Below, piece after piece: positions 21,618-31,734 of a stretch of DNA of 64,000 bases (positions within the stretch are counted from its first letter, which is position 1; each line of letters opens with the position of its first letter). Under the pieces are notes generated by a model. It saw only the letters and a program-made list of their open reading frames with translations. It was not told where the DNA came from and made no database searches. Position numbers and translations under genes: made by a program. Location: positions 1 to 64,000 of the forward strand of contig JARFXM010000003.1 in assembly GCA_029532625.1 (NCBI GenBank), in the 5' to 3' direction. The stretch comes from Lomentospora prolificans (taxonomy: Eukaryota; Ascomycota; Sordariomycetes; Microascales; Microascaceae).

Positions 21618-22036
21618 GTGTTAGAGAACGTTCATGTACATAGTTTATCGAGCCTGGATGGCTTGGTTGATACTGTATAGATTGGGTATTTGAAATTCTG
21701 TACCCCGGGAACGCACCCTGACGTTCAAGCCAACGCACAATGCTTTTGACCTCAACGAGCACTGCTATGACCTGCAGTTAGGATTCCCACGTAGCACGAG
21801 GTCCTGTTGTTTGACACCTCATGCAGTTCGGTTCCGATGAAAATTTCAAATCGTGTATCAAAGTGTATTCTAAAGCGGGTTGTATTATTGGAGTATAGAT
21901 AGGGTATGTTCACCTGGGGCAACTTTTAGGTTGAAATATCTTTTTGCTAAAAAAACAAACGCTCGGTTGAACGAGTATTCGAAACATGAATCGTGGGCAA
22001 TATCATCTATCCATTCGTTATGAGGTTCTGTCCCGT
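21618..22036. terminator. Convergent 3' region of the GMC and MetE-like genes
   Basis: This 419-base interval separates the stop of the GMC gene from the stop of the minus-strand MetE-like gene. It carries AT-rich sequence and a run of A at 21949-21956 but no gene. Confidence 0.4.
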
Positions 22037-23371
22037 TTATGCCCTGTTAGGCCAAAGCTCCTTGGCGACATCCTTGACAAGCTTGAGCTTGGCAAACATC
22101 TTCTCCTCAGTCATGCCCTCGGCGCCGACGGCGACACTGGCGAAACCGCACTGGGGGCTAATACCGATGCTCTGCATGGCCTCGTCGACGGAAACGCCCT
22201 GGCCCTTGGCGATTATCTCGGCAGCCTGCTTGACGCGGGACTTGATGACCTCGGCATCCTCGAGCTCGGGCTCCTTGGTAGTGACAACACCGAGCACGAC
22301 GTTCTTGCCCTTGGGGAGGAATCGGAGGGGCTCAAAGCCGCCGGAACGGGGGTTGTCATATTCAAGGAAGAAGGTGTCGTAGTTGAGGGTGGAGAACATC
22401 TTCTCGGAAATCTTCTCGTAGGAGCCCTCACTGAAATGCATGGATTTGGCGAAGTTTCCTAGAGAGTATTCCACATTAGCAAATTGTGGCCTGTGAAGAG
22501 TCGAAGCAGCCATGGACCGGGGGAATGGACAGGGAAGCCTCGTCCAAAAAAGAGAAAGAAGGAAAACGAAAAGGAGGAAGAGGAAAAGGAAATAAAGTAT
22601 ATTACCTCGACAGATGTGAAGACCAACATGGAGACCGTCTGGCTTGTTAGCGATGCAGTCGTTGTGGGCCTGGAGGTAGGTTTCAAAGAGGGCATCGGGG
22701 TCTTCTCCGTCTTGCCTCAAGGACTCGTGCATGGCATCGGAGCAGAAGTAAGCGAGGGTAGGGTCGTCAATCTGGACGTTGCGGAGGCCCTCGGCGTGGA
22801 GGGTCTTGAACTCTTGCTGGTAGGCCTTAGCAAGGTCGGCAAAGAACTCCTTGTCGTTGGCGTAAGCGTCGCTGCTGTAGCACTTTCCAGGGGCCAAGCG
22901 GAGGTGGAAGTAGCAGGGGGGTGGCATGGTGAACTTGGCTTCACCCCACTTCTCCTCGGGGAGCTGCGATCGGAGAAGCTTCCAGTTCTCGAGATAGGGG
23001 CTCTTGGTGTACCTGATCTTACCATCGCAGACGGCGGCCATTGGGTACTGCTTGCCAGCCTTCTTCAAAGCCGCAATAGGAGGAGCGGACAATCTGGCAA
23101 GCTCCCAGGGGACTGGGATGACCTCGCGGAAGCCCCCGAGCTTCTCAAAGAAGCCGCCAAAGTACCACTTGCGGTCGAACTCGCCCGAGCAGATGGCACG
23201 AACGCCGTGCTCCTGCTGCTTCTTCACAATGTCGGCGACGGCCTTGCTCTGCTCTTCCCAGAGCTGGGCAGCGGTAATCTGGCCGGCATCGGCCTGCTCC
23301 TGCGCAGCGGCGAGGGAAGCGGGGCGGATCAGGGAGCCGATCTGGTCGGCGTGGAAGGGGAGCTGGACCAT
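22037..23371 (-). CDS. MetE C-terminal-domain-like methyltransferase (cobalamin-independent methionine synthase family)
   Basis: Exons 23371-22606 and 22458-22037 join across a 147-base purine/pyrimidine-biased intron (GTAATA...CTCTAG, phase 1), restoring the continuous motif HICRGNFAKSMHF and giving 395 residues. ATG 23371 is chosen because the longer frame begins at TTG. It starts FHADQIGSLIRP, the usual opening of fungal stand-alone MetE-like proteins, and lacks the N-terminal half of true methionine synthase. Zinc ligands expected in the family are all visible: His252 and Cys254 (H-I-C), Glu288 (LEYD) and Cys359 (PQCGFAS). The IDDP segment in the middle lines the barrel. Such proteins activate a thiol on zinc for methyl transfer; the acceptor and donor of the stand-alone group are not settled, so methionine synthesis itself is not claimed. 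Confidence 0.88.
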   Translation of the reverse strand: MVQLPFHADQIGSLIRPASLAAAQEQADAGQITAAQLWEEQSKAVADIVKKQQEHGVRAICSGEFDRKWYFGGFFEKLGGFREVIPVPWELARLSAPPIAALKKAGKQYPMAAVCDGKIRYTKSPYLENWKLLRSQLPEEKWGEAKFTMPPPCYFHLRLAPGKCYSSDAYANDKEFFADLAKAYQQEFKTLHAEGLRNVQIDDPTLAYFCSDAMHESLRQDGEDPDALFETYLQAHNDCIANKPDGLHVGLHICRGNILYFLFLFLLFVFLLSLFWTRLPCPFPRSMAASTLHRPQFANVEYSLGNFAKSMHFSEGSYEKISEKMFSTLNYDTFFLEYDNPRSGGFEPLRFLPKGKNVVLGVVTTKEPELEDAEVIKSRVKQAAEIIAKGQGVSVDEAMQSIGISPQCGFASVAVGAEGMTEEKMFAKLKLVKDVAKELWPNRA

Positions 23372-24590
23372 GGTGGTGGGATGGCGTGGAGGACGACGAT
23401 AGGAGGTAAGATGCGATAGATAACAGTCAAGCGCGAAGCCGTCTACGTGCAACGACTCAATGGACTCGGGTCAAGAAGAAGGAAGCTCAGAAGTATGCGA
23501 AAGAGCCTAAGGGAGGGGATGAGGAGGGGCACATGTAAGGATCGAAATACGCAGGCAAGGGAAAAGAGAAAAAAAAAAGACGAAAAAAAGTCGAACCTTG
23601 CGCCTTGGATACTTGACGTAGGAGAACGAATGAACTAATTCCTTGTATTGTAGGCTAGTGTTGCCGGCTCAACTGTGCCTTTATTTGGGGTGGATGAATT
23701 TCACTGGTTGGCTTACCAGTATACAGCTGGCCGCACGGGAACGGGTTCGGGACTAAGCACGGGCCTTACGAGACCCCTCATCAACTCTTTCCACATTCAC
23801 AAGACAGACCCTAGGGAAAACTTCGTTGCTGAGGAATGGAACATGTATTGGGGTAAGTATGGGAAGGTACAACGTCACGAACGGAAAGCGTGGCCCGTGT
23901 ACCAAGCGGCGTACACATTGGCAAGCTACATGTGAGTCCAGCTTCTCTTGTATAGATTCTCTCTCTGGGTAAAAACAATAATCATGCGCGGGGTAAAATC
24001 AATGGATACCACCCCACCATTGTGCCCCGCCAAACCCCTCCACGCTTCTGCTAGCTCCGTCGCGAGGGAACGGCAATTGAGATGGATGAGCCAGCTGCTG
24101 GCCTGGCCTGGCCTGGTCCCTGATGAACAGGGGGCCTGGGCCATAAGAGAAAAACTTTTACTGTCTGCCTGCCTGCTAGTTGGCGCCAACCCGCAAAACA
24201 CACAGATACAAGTAGTACTGGCGTCTGCATGTCCGCTGAGTAGTACAGGAATCCGTGGAGAATGGGCAGGCATGCGCCATTGATTGGTTAAATACACATT
24301 CTTCTGAGGGCTGACCGCTGGCTGGCCAGACGGCCGGTGGGCTGGACAAGCACCGGCTCAACTGCCGAGAAAAACTGGTAGGTCCGCGATTAGGAATAGC
24401 GTCTCCGAGCCCCCCCAAGCGAGAATTGCATCTTACATCATCCAGCATGCACATCTGCGCAACACAAACCTTACCAAGCTCCACATCCACCATCCAATGT
24501 CAGGAGGCACTCCTGAATCCCTAAAAGAGTACCCTTCCACTCCCCCCTTTCTAATACTAACTTTCTCATGATTAGAATTCCCTAACCCCG

Positions 24591-24643
<53 letters not shown>

Positions 24644-24924
24644 AAAAAAAGAAAAAAAAAAAAAAAAGAAAAAAAAAAAAGAAAGAAAAAAAAAAGGAGA
24701 AAAAAAGTACCAAAGAACAAAAGGAAAGAGAAATCAACTGGGAAAAGGTATAGAAAAAAGGGATTTCTGGGAGAAAATTTCTCAATACTATCCCTGAGCT
24801 CAAGAAAATCGCTGCCTGCAATGAAACATATCACACAAAGGCAGTCAGTCTGCAATCATCAGGCGGGGAGTACTAGTTCTTCCTCTCTCTGTCCTGCTTG
24901 TAGCTCTCGTCGAAGAGGTTGGCG
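23372..24924. other. 1.55 kb between two minus-strand genes; no gene seen
   Basis: The right part holds the 3' flank of the receptor gene and the left part the promoter of the MetE-like gene, including an AAAAAAAAAGACGAAAAAAAG purine stretch near 23570. Only short frames occur. A long A-rich tract (24593-24737) is listed separately. Confidence 0.5.
24593..24737 (+). repeat. A48 run followed by A/G-rich tract
   Basis: Forty-eight uninterrupted A residues (24593-24640) lead into about 95 bases of nearly pure purine (blocks of A separated by G). It lies 190 bases beyond the stop of the receptor gene. No repeat family is recognised. Confidence 0.9.
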
Positions 24925-26317
24925 TTAATGGACACCATCACTTCTTTCCGCCAAACTCGCTTTTCGGAAAGGAAGAAACGGCCGAAGGCGTGCTACTGAA
25001 GCTCCCAAAGGTCTCAGGCGATTGTCCCCCCATCGGCTCCTAAAGCTGGCTTCTGTAGTCGGCAGGCGCTCCTTGGGAGCGGTGTTGCTAAGGAAGCTAG
25101 AGCCGAAGATCTTCTTAACTAACGGGTAGAGAGTTGGAATGCAAGCTCCGATAACTACGCAGTTACCCTCGATACTAGGACAGGTGTTAACGGGGCGGCC
25201 GATTCTATAGCGGGCGAGATTCGGGATTGGGTTAGAATTCCTCACATTGTCCAAAGTACAACGTTGTCTGCGGCATCTGTTTCGATACAATTAGCACACA
25301 CATCCATTTCTTGCTACGCTCTGACCTTTGATAAGTGGGACGTGGGTGTAGGAACAACTTACAGGTGAAGTCATCAACGTGCTTCAAGGTGGGCACCCAT
25401 GTGCACTTATAGATTGTAATGGCTCCAGCACTTCCCAACCAACCCAACCCGTTAGATCCATCGGTTTTGTTACAAAAGCGTCAACGCCTAAGCTTACCAG
25501 TATCCGAACCCTAGTGAGGAAGAAAGCGCCACCTTTCTCCTCCAATACATCATTAAACCAGAAAGTACCCATGTCGGATACGATGCAAGGTAGAAGTCGA
25601 ATACCGCAGATGAAACTGTGTGCCCGTTAGCCAGGAACATGTACATTTCTTGTCGAAAAGTGGCAATAAAGAGACAGTGTCATTCTCACAGATGCACTCA
25701 CTTCCGACTGCTAAAGCGTAATTGACGATCACCCTTCGATCCAAACATTTTCCCTCTGCTTCTCCCCATAGAGCCGCCGGAGGAGAACATTGGGTAAAGT
25801 TGACTACCAGCAACCCGACAGCGAGTGCGCCATAAATCACGGACACGACCCACATGATGCGTCGGTGCGTTCGTCCTGGATTCAAAATTCTGGATAACAG
25901 TATAACGACAGCGAATTTTGGAATTACGAAACATAATACGCCTGGGACAAAGGCGATGTTTATCAAGAGAATGGATTTGTTTCGATCTGCCGGCTCTAAT
26001 GTAGTCGCATGCCTGCCCGCACCGAAGTGGACTGCCGCAGCCGTGAGGGCAATGTATGCTATACTGAGCAACTTGGAATATCAACTAGCGTGAGCGTTCC
26101 GGAATCCATGGAGGCCATGCCCAAAAAGACTCACCCCCGAGAGCACGATGAGGTAGTCATCAATCCAAAATCTTCTCGCGGCGAGATGCCTGCTGTACAT
26201 GCGTGCGGCAATGAAAAGTACTGCGACGGCTGTCGTGCTTGCAATAACAGCTATAATTGTCGGGCCCCTATTCTCGGCTTGGTAGCTTGAAGGACCGCTC
26301 TCGACTGCTCCGAACAT
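24925..26317 (-). CDS. PTH11-like seven-TM integral membrane protein (fungal rhodopsin-domain family)
   Basis: Six exons (26317-26135, 26071-25702, 25615-25498, 25430-25363, 25276-25246, 25174-24925) join in phase to give 339 residues; introns are 63, 86, 67, 86 and 71 bases with GTGAGT, GTGAGT, GTAAGC, GTAAGT and GTGAGG donors. Each junction rebuilds a conserved piece: WIDDYLIVLSG then LLSIAYIALTAAAVH; NYALAVG then SSAVFDFYLASYPTWVL; SSLGFGYC then AGAITIYKC; then DDFTY and WTIIEGNCVVIGACIPTL. This is the layout of ascomycete PTH11-like proteins with seven hydrophobic segments and a cytoplasmic tail, here basic (RSRWGDNRLRPLG). There is no N-terminal CFEM domain. The family includes the Magnaporthe Pth11 surface sensor, but most members have no known ligand. 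Confidence 0.88.
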
Positions 26318-27680
26318 GGCAGAGACTGTAGGATGTTCACCGTTTTCATGGTGCTGACATGGTACCTGGGAACTGTGCCAGGTCTCTCCGGGCGACACTG
26401 CTGTAAGTTGAAAGATGGATCGTGGGGAAAAGCGCAAGTGTTACGGTGATTCGTGCAAAGAATAACTGGCGAGATCGATCTACTTCGTTCGTCATTCATT
26501 GCGGTCTTATAATTATAAAAATATATGGCCGCAAGCCTCGTACGTAATTGTCACCCTTGGGCTCCAGGCGAACGATAACAACATTTCTACGTCGGTTTTA
26601 GGTTGACGTAGTTCTAGCGCTGAGTTTATTCAGGAGAGCTCGGTGCCGACAGAAGCGAAGCCGTTTTGTGGCAGCCTCAAGAAGCACCCCCCATGCCATG
26701 CCCTCATGTAGTCAAACCTCTGGTTGAGATTAAAAGCTATTCCCAGGTGAAAACTTTAAATTATATGAATGTAATGCACGTCAGTAGTACACCCACGACC
26801 ACGAGCCCTTTTGGCTTCAGTGCGATTTAGATTTACTAGCTTACAACGTGTCCAAACGACCTACGTATCTGACTATGTGGCTTGTACCGAGCGATATTAG
26901 CGTTAATGAGGGCATGTAATACTATCACGAAAGCATTGAAATTCGTATCTTGGCCTTGAAATGTGCCGTTTCCTACTGCCCAAGAGTTCATAACTTTTGC
27001 GCAGCTGTTGATGTTGTATGCATAGCCGGCGCATTTGGGTGTCTAGGGGCGAACTCCGACTGTACGGGCCGCGACGGCGACCTTGAATTCGGGGAAGGAT
27101 TCTGCTAGTAGAAACGGCGTAGATACATCTGCTGGGGCCTCATAAGTATATGGTTCTGGGGTAAAACCCTGGTGACAACGTGAACACAGTGGGACAGGGA
27201 AGGCAGTCTGTCGATCTGCAGCGAAACGTGGAGAGAACCGATAAACCGTCGGGTTCTCGGGTTATAGGCATGGCTGGCTGGAGACCGTCCAGGCGTCCAA
27301 GTTGCCCCTAAGTGCTTTCCTCACATCATGCTGGCGGTCACGAACTTAGTAGGTCGTAGCGTCGCTAGCGTCTTCCGACGATCTCTTAGTGAGGGGATAC
27401 GCAGCTGTTAGCAAGGTACACGGCCAGCGAATGCCGGCGGGGAAGAATAAGGTTCGCCCTTTCCATTCTCCCCTTGGTACCCGGAAGCTCCCCAACCAAG
27501 CCCCAACTCTTCCCAGCATTTAGCTTTAGAACAAATAAATGTCTTGTCTCTGATTGGACTTTGCGTCTTTGGACCAGATGTCAGAGTCGCTGGTTTCGCT
27601 GCAGACCGCATTTTCGCGAATATATCCGTTCTCAGTCCGAAAACAGAAACTATGTCGACACTGACTCAAAGAGGCGCCCG
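26318..27680. other. 1.36 kb upstream of the receptor gene; no gene seen
   Basis: This region contains the promoter of the receptor and the upstream flank of the Zn2Cys6 pseudogene. Frames are short and without family resemblance. Confidence 0.45.
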
Positions 27681-28150
27681 ATGCCCATCCTTCGTGTTCG
27701 GAAAGGCTGCTTCACGAGTAGACGACGCAAGAAGAAATACGACGAGATAAAACTAGTATATCGAGGTTGTGAACGGAATAAACTCGAATGCGCTTGGCCA
27801 CATCCAGAAGAGATTACAAGACCACGACGAAGTCCCAAGGCACCCGGCGCGCCATCTGCGCCACAGACGACGGCTCCACCTACGTCAAACAATATGGGAC
27901 CACAAATAGCGGGAAAGTCACCGGCTGGCCAGTTGATCGAGCTCCTTGGGCAAACGACTCGCCTACTGAGGCCTGCGAGGAATTGACGACCGGGGTCGGA
28001 AAGGTAGACGATATCCCGTCACTGCGGGTTAGGATCGACGTAGCCGCGAGAAATTCAGCAAGGACGTTCCAGGCGAATCTACTTCATAACATAATTCAGC
28101 TTCCAGGGCTTGAAGTTATGACTGACGATCACAAAGTGGAGAAGGCGTGA
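27681..28150 (+). pseudogene. Decayed Zn2Cys6 transcription factor (zinc cluster with three of six Cys lost)
   Basis: From ATG 27681 the reading is MPILRVRKGCFTSRRRKKKYD, then EIKLVYRGCERNKLECAWP. This is plainly the C-x2-C-x6-C ... C-x2-C-x6-C binuclear cluster of fungal regulators, with Cys at positions 2, 3 and 4 replaced by Ser, Tyr and Tyr. The two Cys-to-Tyr changes are TpG-to-TpA, consistent with RIP; the Ser change is not. A stop follows at 27986 after a Pro-rich linker, and the continuing sequence to 28150 is in another frame. No fungal transcription-factor middle-homology domain was found. Without those cysteines the cluster cannot hold two zinc ions, so the gene is considered dead. 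It faces toward the sugar transporter. Confidence 0.82.
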
Positions 28151-29066
28151 CAAAGACTGGCAGCTTAACGCCAGCCCTTTCTATTCTTGTGTCGCAAGGG
28201 ATATATATGTGAAACGAAGGAGGAAAATGCAATCGGGTTCCAAGATACAAGTCCCTCTGGATCCGTGCCCAATGAATTCACCCCGCTAACCAAGATATTG
28301 CCAGTCCCTATCCATGAATCCAAAAGTCCTTTCAGCTTGTCCTGTTTATAGGGTTTGTTGGGAATATGTTGCGGTCGCTTGCCAATGGCTCGTTTTAGCT
28401 AACTTCGCTACTAACCCTTGTCTATGGGATGGTGCGACTTGGCGGTACGTGCGCTTCCACTTCTAGCCTTCATATTTCGCGTGTGGCTTCGAGCGCGTTG
28501 TTAAGTCCACGAAAGATATGCCGAAGGTGACTTCACGCCGTCCAAGACGTTTAGAGTACAGTTGCATCGCCTCTTGCCCATTTCATGCTATACAAAATTA
28601 TGATACAGTTTGATATCCTTGGCACTAATTTCTCGAGTGGCATCAGCAATCAACCGAGAGAGACCGCATACCAACATTCTGGTTGGAAATGCCAAAGTGG
28701 AAAGGTAACGATGCATTTAGCGGCGGGCATGGCATGAATGAGCTTGGCTCAACCTCGTGTGCACTATAACCAGTGACGGGTTTTTCGGATCCGCAGGTCC
28801 TCGTTAATGGGTCTAAACTAACCCGACTTGGCAGGCCGCGCCATTGATGTGCAGGGACGTTCGGGACCAGGAATTCCTCTACAAGTAGGAGCGGATAATT
28901 TCATATATTTCCCTATAGCTTTCTCGACTTTCGGACAGAACTGGGGTGACCAATTCGGCCGTTTCTTGACAAGAACGCAGAGTTATGGTTTCAGATTTCC
29001 CCTTGGCCTCCGGGCCCAAGTCAACACCGTCCCTCGTACAGAACTTCGCCAAGTACCGACCGAACA
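28151..29066. other. 0.9 kb between the dead regulator and the sugar transporter; no gene seen
   Basis: No domain could be read here on either strand. It may contain further remains of the regulator and the transporter 3' flank. Confidence 0.4.
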
Positions 29067-30584
29067 CTACTCAGCGTTGTCTTTCAACCTCTCATCTTTG
29101 GCCATAGCAGCAGCAGCGCCCACTGGGTCTTTCATTGCATGAGGAACTAGCTGGTCTCCAAAAAGTTCGTCCATCTGCTCAAGCGTCTTGCCCTTGGTTT
29201 CCGGGAAAAAGAAGATGTAGCAGCCCATTGCCACGACGTTGAAGACAAAGAAGACGTAGAAATACTTGAATTCGATTGCGGTTAGCGCACTGGGAGTGAA
29301 TTGCGCAAATATCAGGTTTACAGTCCAATTTGTGAACGTCGTGATGGCGTTGCCGAGGGCGCGAACCTCGACGGGGAAGATCTCAGCGGGATACACCCAA
29401 GAGATGATGCCCAAAGGCGTGTAAAACAGAGAAAAGAGAAAATTCATGGCCACCATGCTTCTCATCTGGTTTTCATTCTCCGGATTGAAGTATTGACCCT
29501 GGACAGCGTTGATCAAAAGAGCAGCCGCCAATCCAGCTGCAGACACAATCAAAGGCTTGATTCGGCCGATTTTGTCAAGAATCCAGAGTCCAATCGTGCA
29601 ATAGACGATAGCCAGAGCCCCATTAATACCAATGATCATCAGGGATGTGCGAACCGAGATGCCAAGAATCTCATAAATTCGCGGGCCGTAGTAATTGATG
29701 ACGTTGATGCCACTAAGAGGGCCGAAGGCTTGGATCCCGCATCCAAGCAATAGTCGCTTCCTCCACGAAGGTCGGGTGATGATTGACTTCCAGGTGACCT
29801 CGCCCAATGCGCGGTCAGCAATGATAACATCATGAATCTCACGGGCTTCGAGTTCAATCAATTCCTCGTCCTGGCCGGATCGAAGCCTCTTCAAGACATC
29901 GCGGGCCTCCTCGTGTCGATTCTTTTCCATCAGCCATCGAGGAGACTCGTTAAGAAACCAGATACCCAGGAGTAAGATAAGACTCGGCACATTTTGGAAA
30001 GCAAGAGGAAAGCGCCCTAGATTAGAATGGTATGTCAGCACAGACGTTCAAAGTCTGCATCGCATGGCGCATGGAGGCAACCGACATGAGAAAGAAGATT
30101 TGGAGAAAGAGCACCCATATCCGAGCCATTGGGCTATGAGAAAACCCCAGCTCAACATCCATTGTAGCAAGCCAGACAGAATACCTCTGAACTTGGCCTC
30201 TGACAGTTCGGCAGCGTACATGGGAATAGTCGAGGTGAGCATGCCAACTGCCATGCCACCGATAAACCGGCCAACGATTATCATTGTGATATTGACGGCT
30301 CCAGCTTGGATGGAGGCACCCAGGCAGGAGATAGCCGCACCGGCAAAGATGGTTCGACGGCGGCCCATCCGATCGGCGGCAAACATGTTGATTATGGTGC
30401 CAAGAATAGCTCCGCCCTGGAAAGCTGATACGATGCCGCCGACCGTATTATCTGATGGTTTCTCAAAATAGCCAGCAAAGGTAGGCAGGGCAATTGTTGA
30501 GGTGATGATGCCCGAATCGTAGCCGAACAAGAAACCACCTATGGCGAGGAAGAGGGCGGAGAAAACTGTAGTTGCACGCCCCAT
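29067..30584 (-). CDS. MFS sugar porter (hexose/oligosaccharide transporter)
   Basis: Exons 30584-30086 and 30016-29067 join across a 69-base intron to give 482 residues. ATG 30584 is used since the frame above it begins with GTG. Family landmarks run in order: GGFLFGYDSGI in TM1, DRMGRRRTI in loop 2-3, RFIGGMAVGMLTSTIPMYAAE, NESPRWLMEK before the central loop, AFGPLSGINVINYYGP in TM7, DKIGRIKPLI, PAEIFPVEVRALGNA and FPETKGKTLEQMDELFG near the end. The join rebuilds FSWRFPLAF, as expected. The donor is GTCGGT, a weak form; the acceptor is AATCTAG. It is a plasma-membrane proton-sugar symporter by family; the sugar is unknown, but a rhamnosidase scrap and a glucanase stand next to it. Length is within the family's lower range. 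Confidence 0.9.
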
Positions 30585-31155
30585 TCTGACGAGCTTTAAA
30601 ATAAAGAACACTTATAGTTGCAAAGTTGCGAGGAAACGGAGAATTGAAGCATTTGCCTCTCCAAATCAAGGCATTTTATGGTATTTTGTACTCGGGCTCT
30701 GGATCGTCGCAAAAATATCTGTATCACCATACCTTTCTCTCGAGCATCACATTCGGGTCTAATTCGACCGGCTGGGATCAAAAGACCCCAAACGATCAGA
30801 CGTGTGTGCCCACATGCCGATACTGCATGTCGCTTTTGTCCCAGTTCAACCCGACCCCGGGGGGTTACTATACGCCACTGACTCGCAAATTTGGCATGAA
30901 GCCGACCCTGGTCTAGCCAATACGAGAGATGCCGTAAGTCCCCGGTGTAACCTCCGTGTCACACCCTGGTTACGCTTTTGACCTCATATGAATTCAACGA
31001 AGCTGGGCAAACATCAAACCTAAGCCAGACAAGGCCCTTGGGAGTGACATTCGGTGTATCTGATGCCGAATACTGCCTATGGTTCGTTCCTCTTCCGTAA
31101 CGACTAATACATCAACCAAAGGCAGCAATCCCGAAAATCAAAACTGACATAGAAC
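30585..31155. promoter_or_regulatory. Divergent region between the sugar transporter and the rhamnosidase scrap
   Basis: The transporter reads left and the GH78 remnant reads right from this 571-base region, so it was probably a shared promoter. Small frames within it have no family resemblance. Confidence 0.4.
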
Positions 31156-31464
31156 AAGGCTGATCATGCGGCGACCAGGACAGCTTTGCTTCAATATTAC
31201 GACACGGAAATAGCCAGCTGCGGTATTCATGCCTTCCACGAGATGCTCGGAATCGACGTAGACGCAATCCGACTCTTCTGGGTCCTACGCAGCGAGGAAG
31301 AGAAACTCTGGCAGGCGGCTTATTGCATCACGTTGTCACTTACGCCCGATGACACGGATTTACTCTGGGACACAGGAAAGGTTGAGAGCAATCAGGAGAG
31401 GGGTATTCTTTGCAAACCGACCGGCGGCTACGTGAGTCATGGTCCAGCCAAGATGCTAATGTGA
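31156..31464 (+). pseudogene. N-terminal fragment of a GH78 alpha-L-rhamnosidase
   Basis: The frame reads LGIDVDAIRLFWVLRSEE, then WQAAYCITLSLTP, then DLLWDTGKVESNQ. This matches the N-terminal beta-sandwich of alpha-L-rhamnosidases, where a Gly-Ile-Asp, a S/F-W-x-L strand, a Q-x-A-Y strand and a W-D-S/T-G-K-V-x-S-x-Q strand occur with this spacing. No ATG opens the frame (the longest frame begins with TTG), a stop follows after about 100 codons, and none of the catalytic (alpha/alpha)6 barrel is present. GH78 enzymes release L-rhamnose from flavonoids, saponins or pectin. The remnant sits divergently beside a sugar transporter. Confidence 0.7.
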
Positions 31465-31734
31465 TTGTGTCATAAGCTGATTTATAGGACTGCAAAAAGA
31501 TGCCGCATTCAAATTTGATTTTCCGCTCCTGGTTTGAGGATGAGGCGAATTGCTGGAGGGCAGTATAGATAGGGAATGGAAGCGATAAGCCGTTTTATCT
31601 CCACAAATCCTTCGCTCTATTTCAGCGGCCATCTTGAGCTATCGCCCTTGCATCAGGACTACTTTATTGAGTAGACTCTTCGTAGGGTACCTACACTAGC
31701 ACCCTGGACTCCACAGTTTCGTATGAGAAGCATG

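Noticed and set aside
22484..23419. Plus-strand 311-codon frame opposite the MetE-like gene
   Set aside because: It is a shadow produced by strong codon bias of the true gene; it crosses the real intron and matches no family.
24591..24855. Phe-rich minus-strand frames
   Set aside because: Translation of the A-rich tract; low complexity only.
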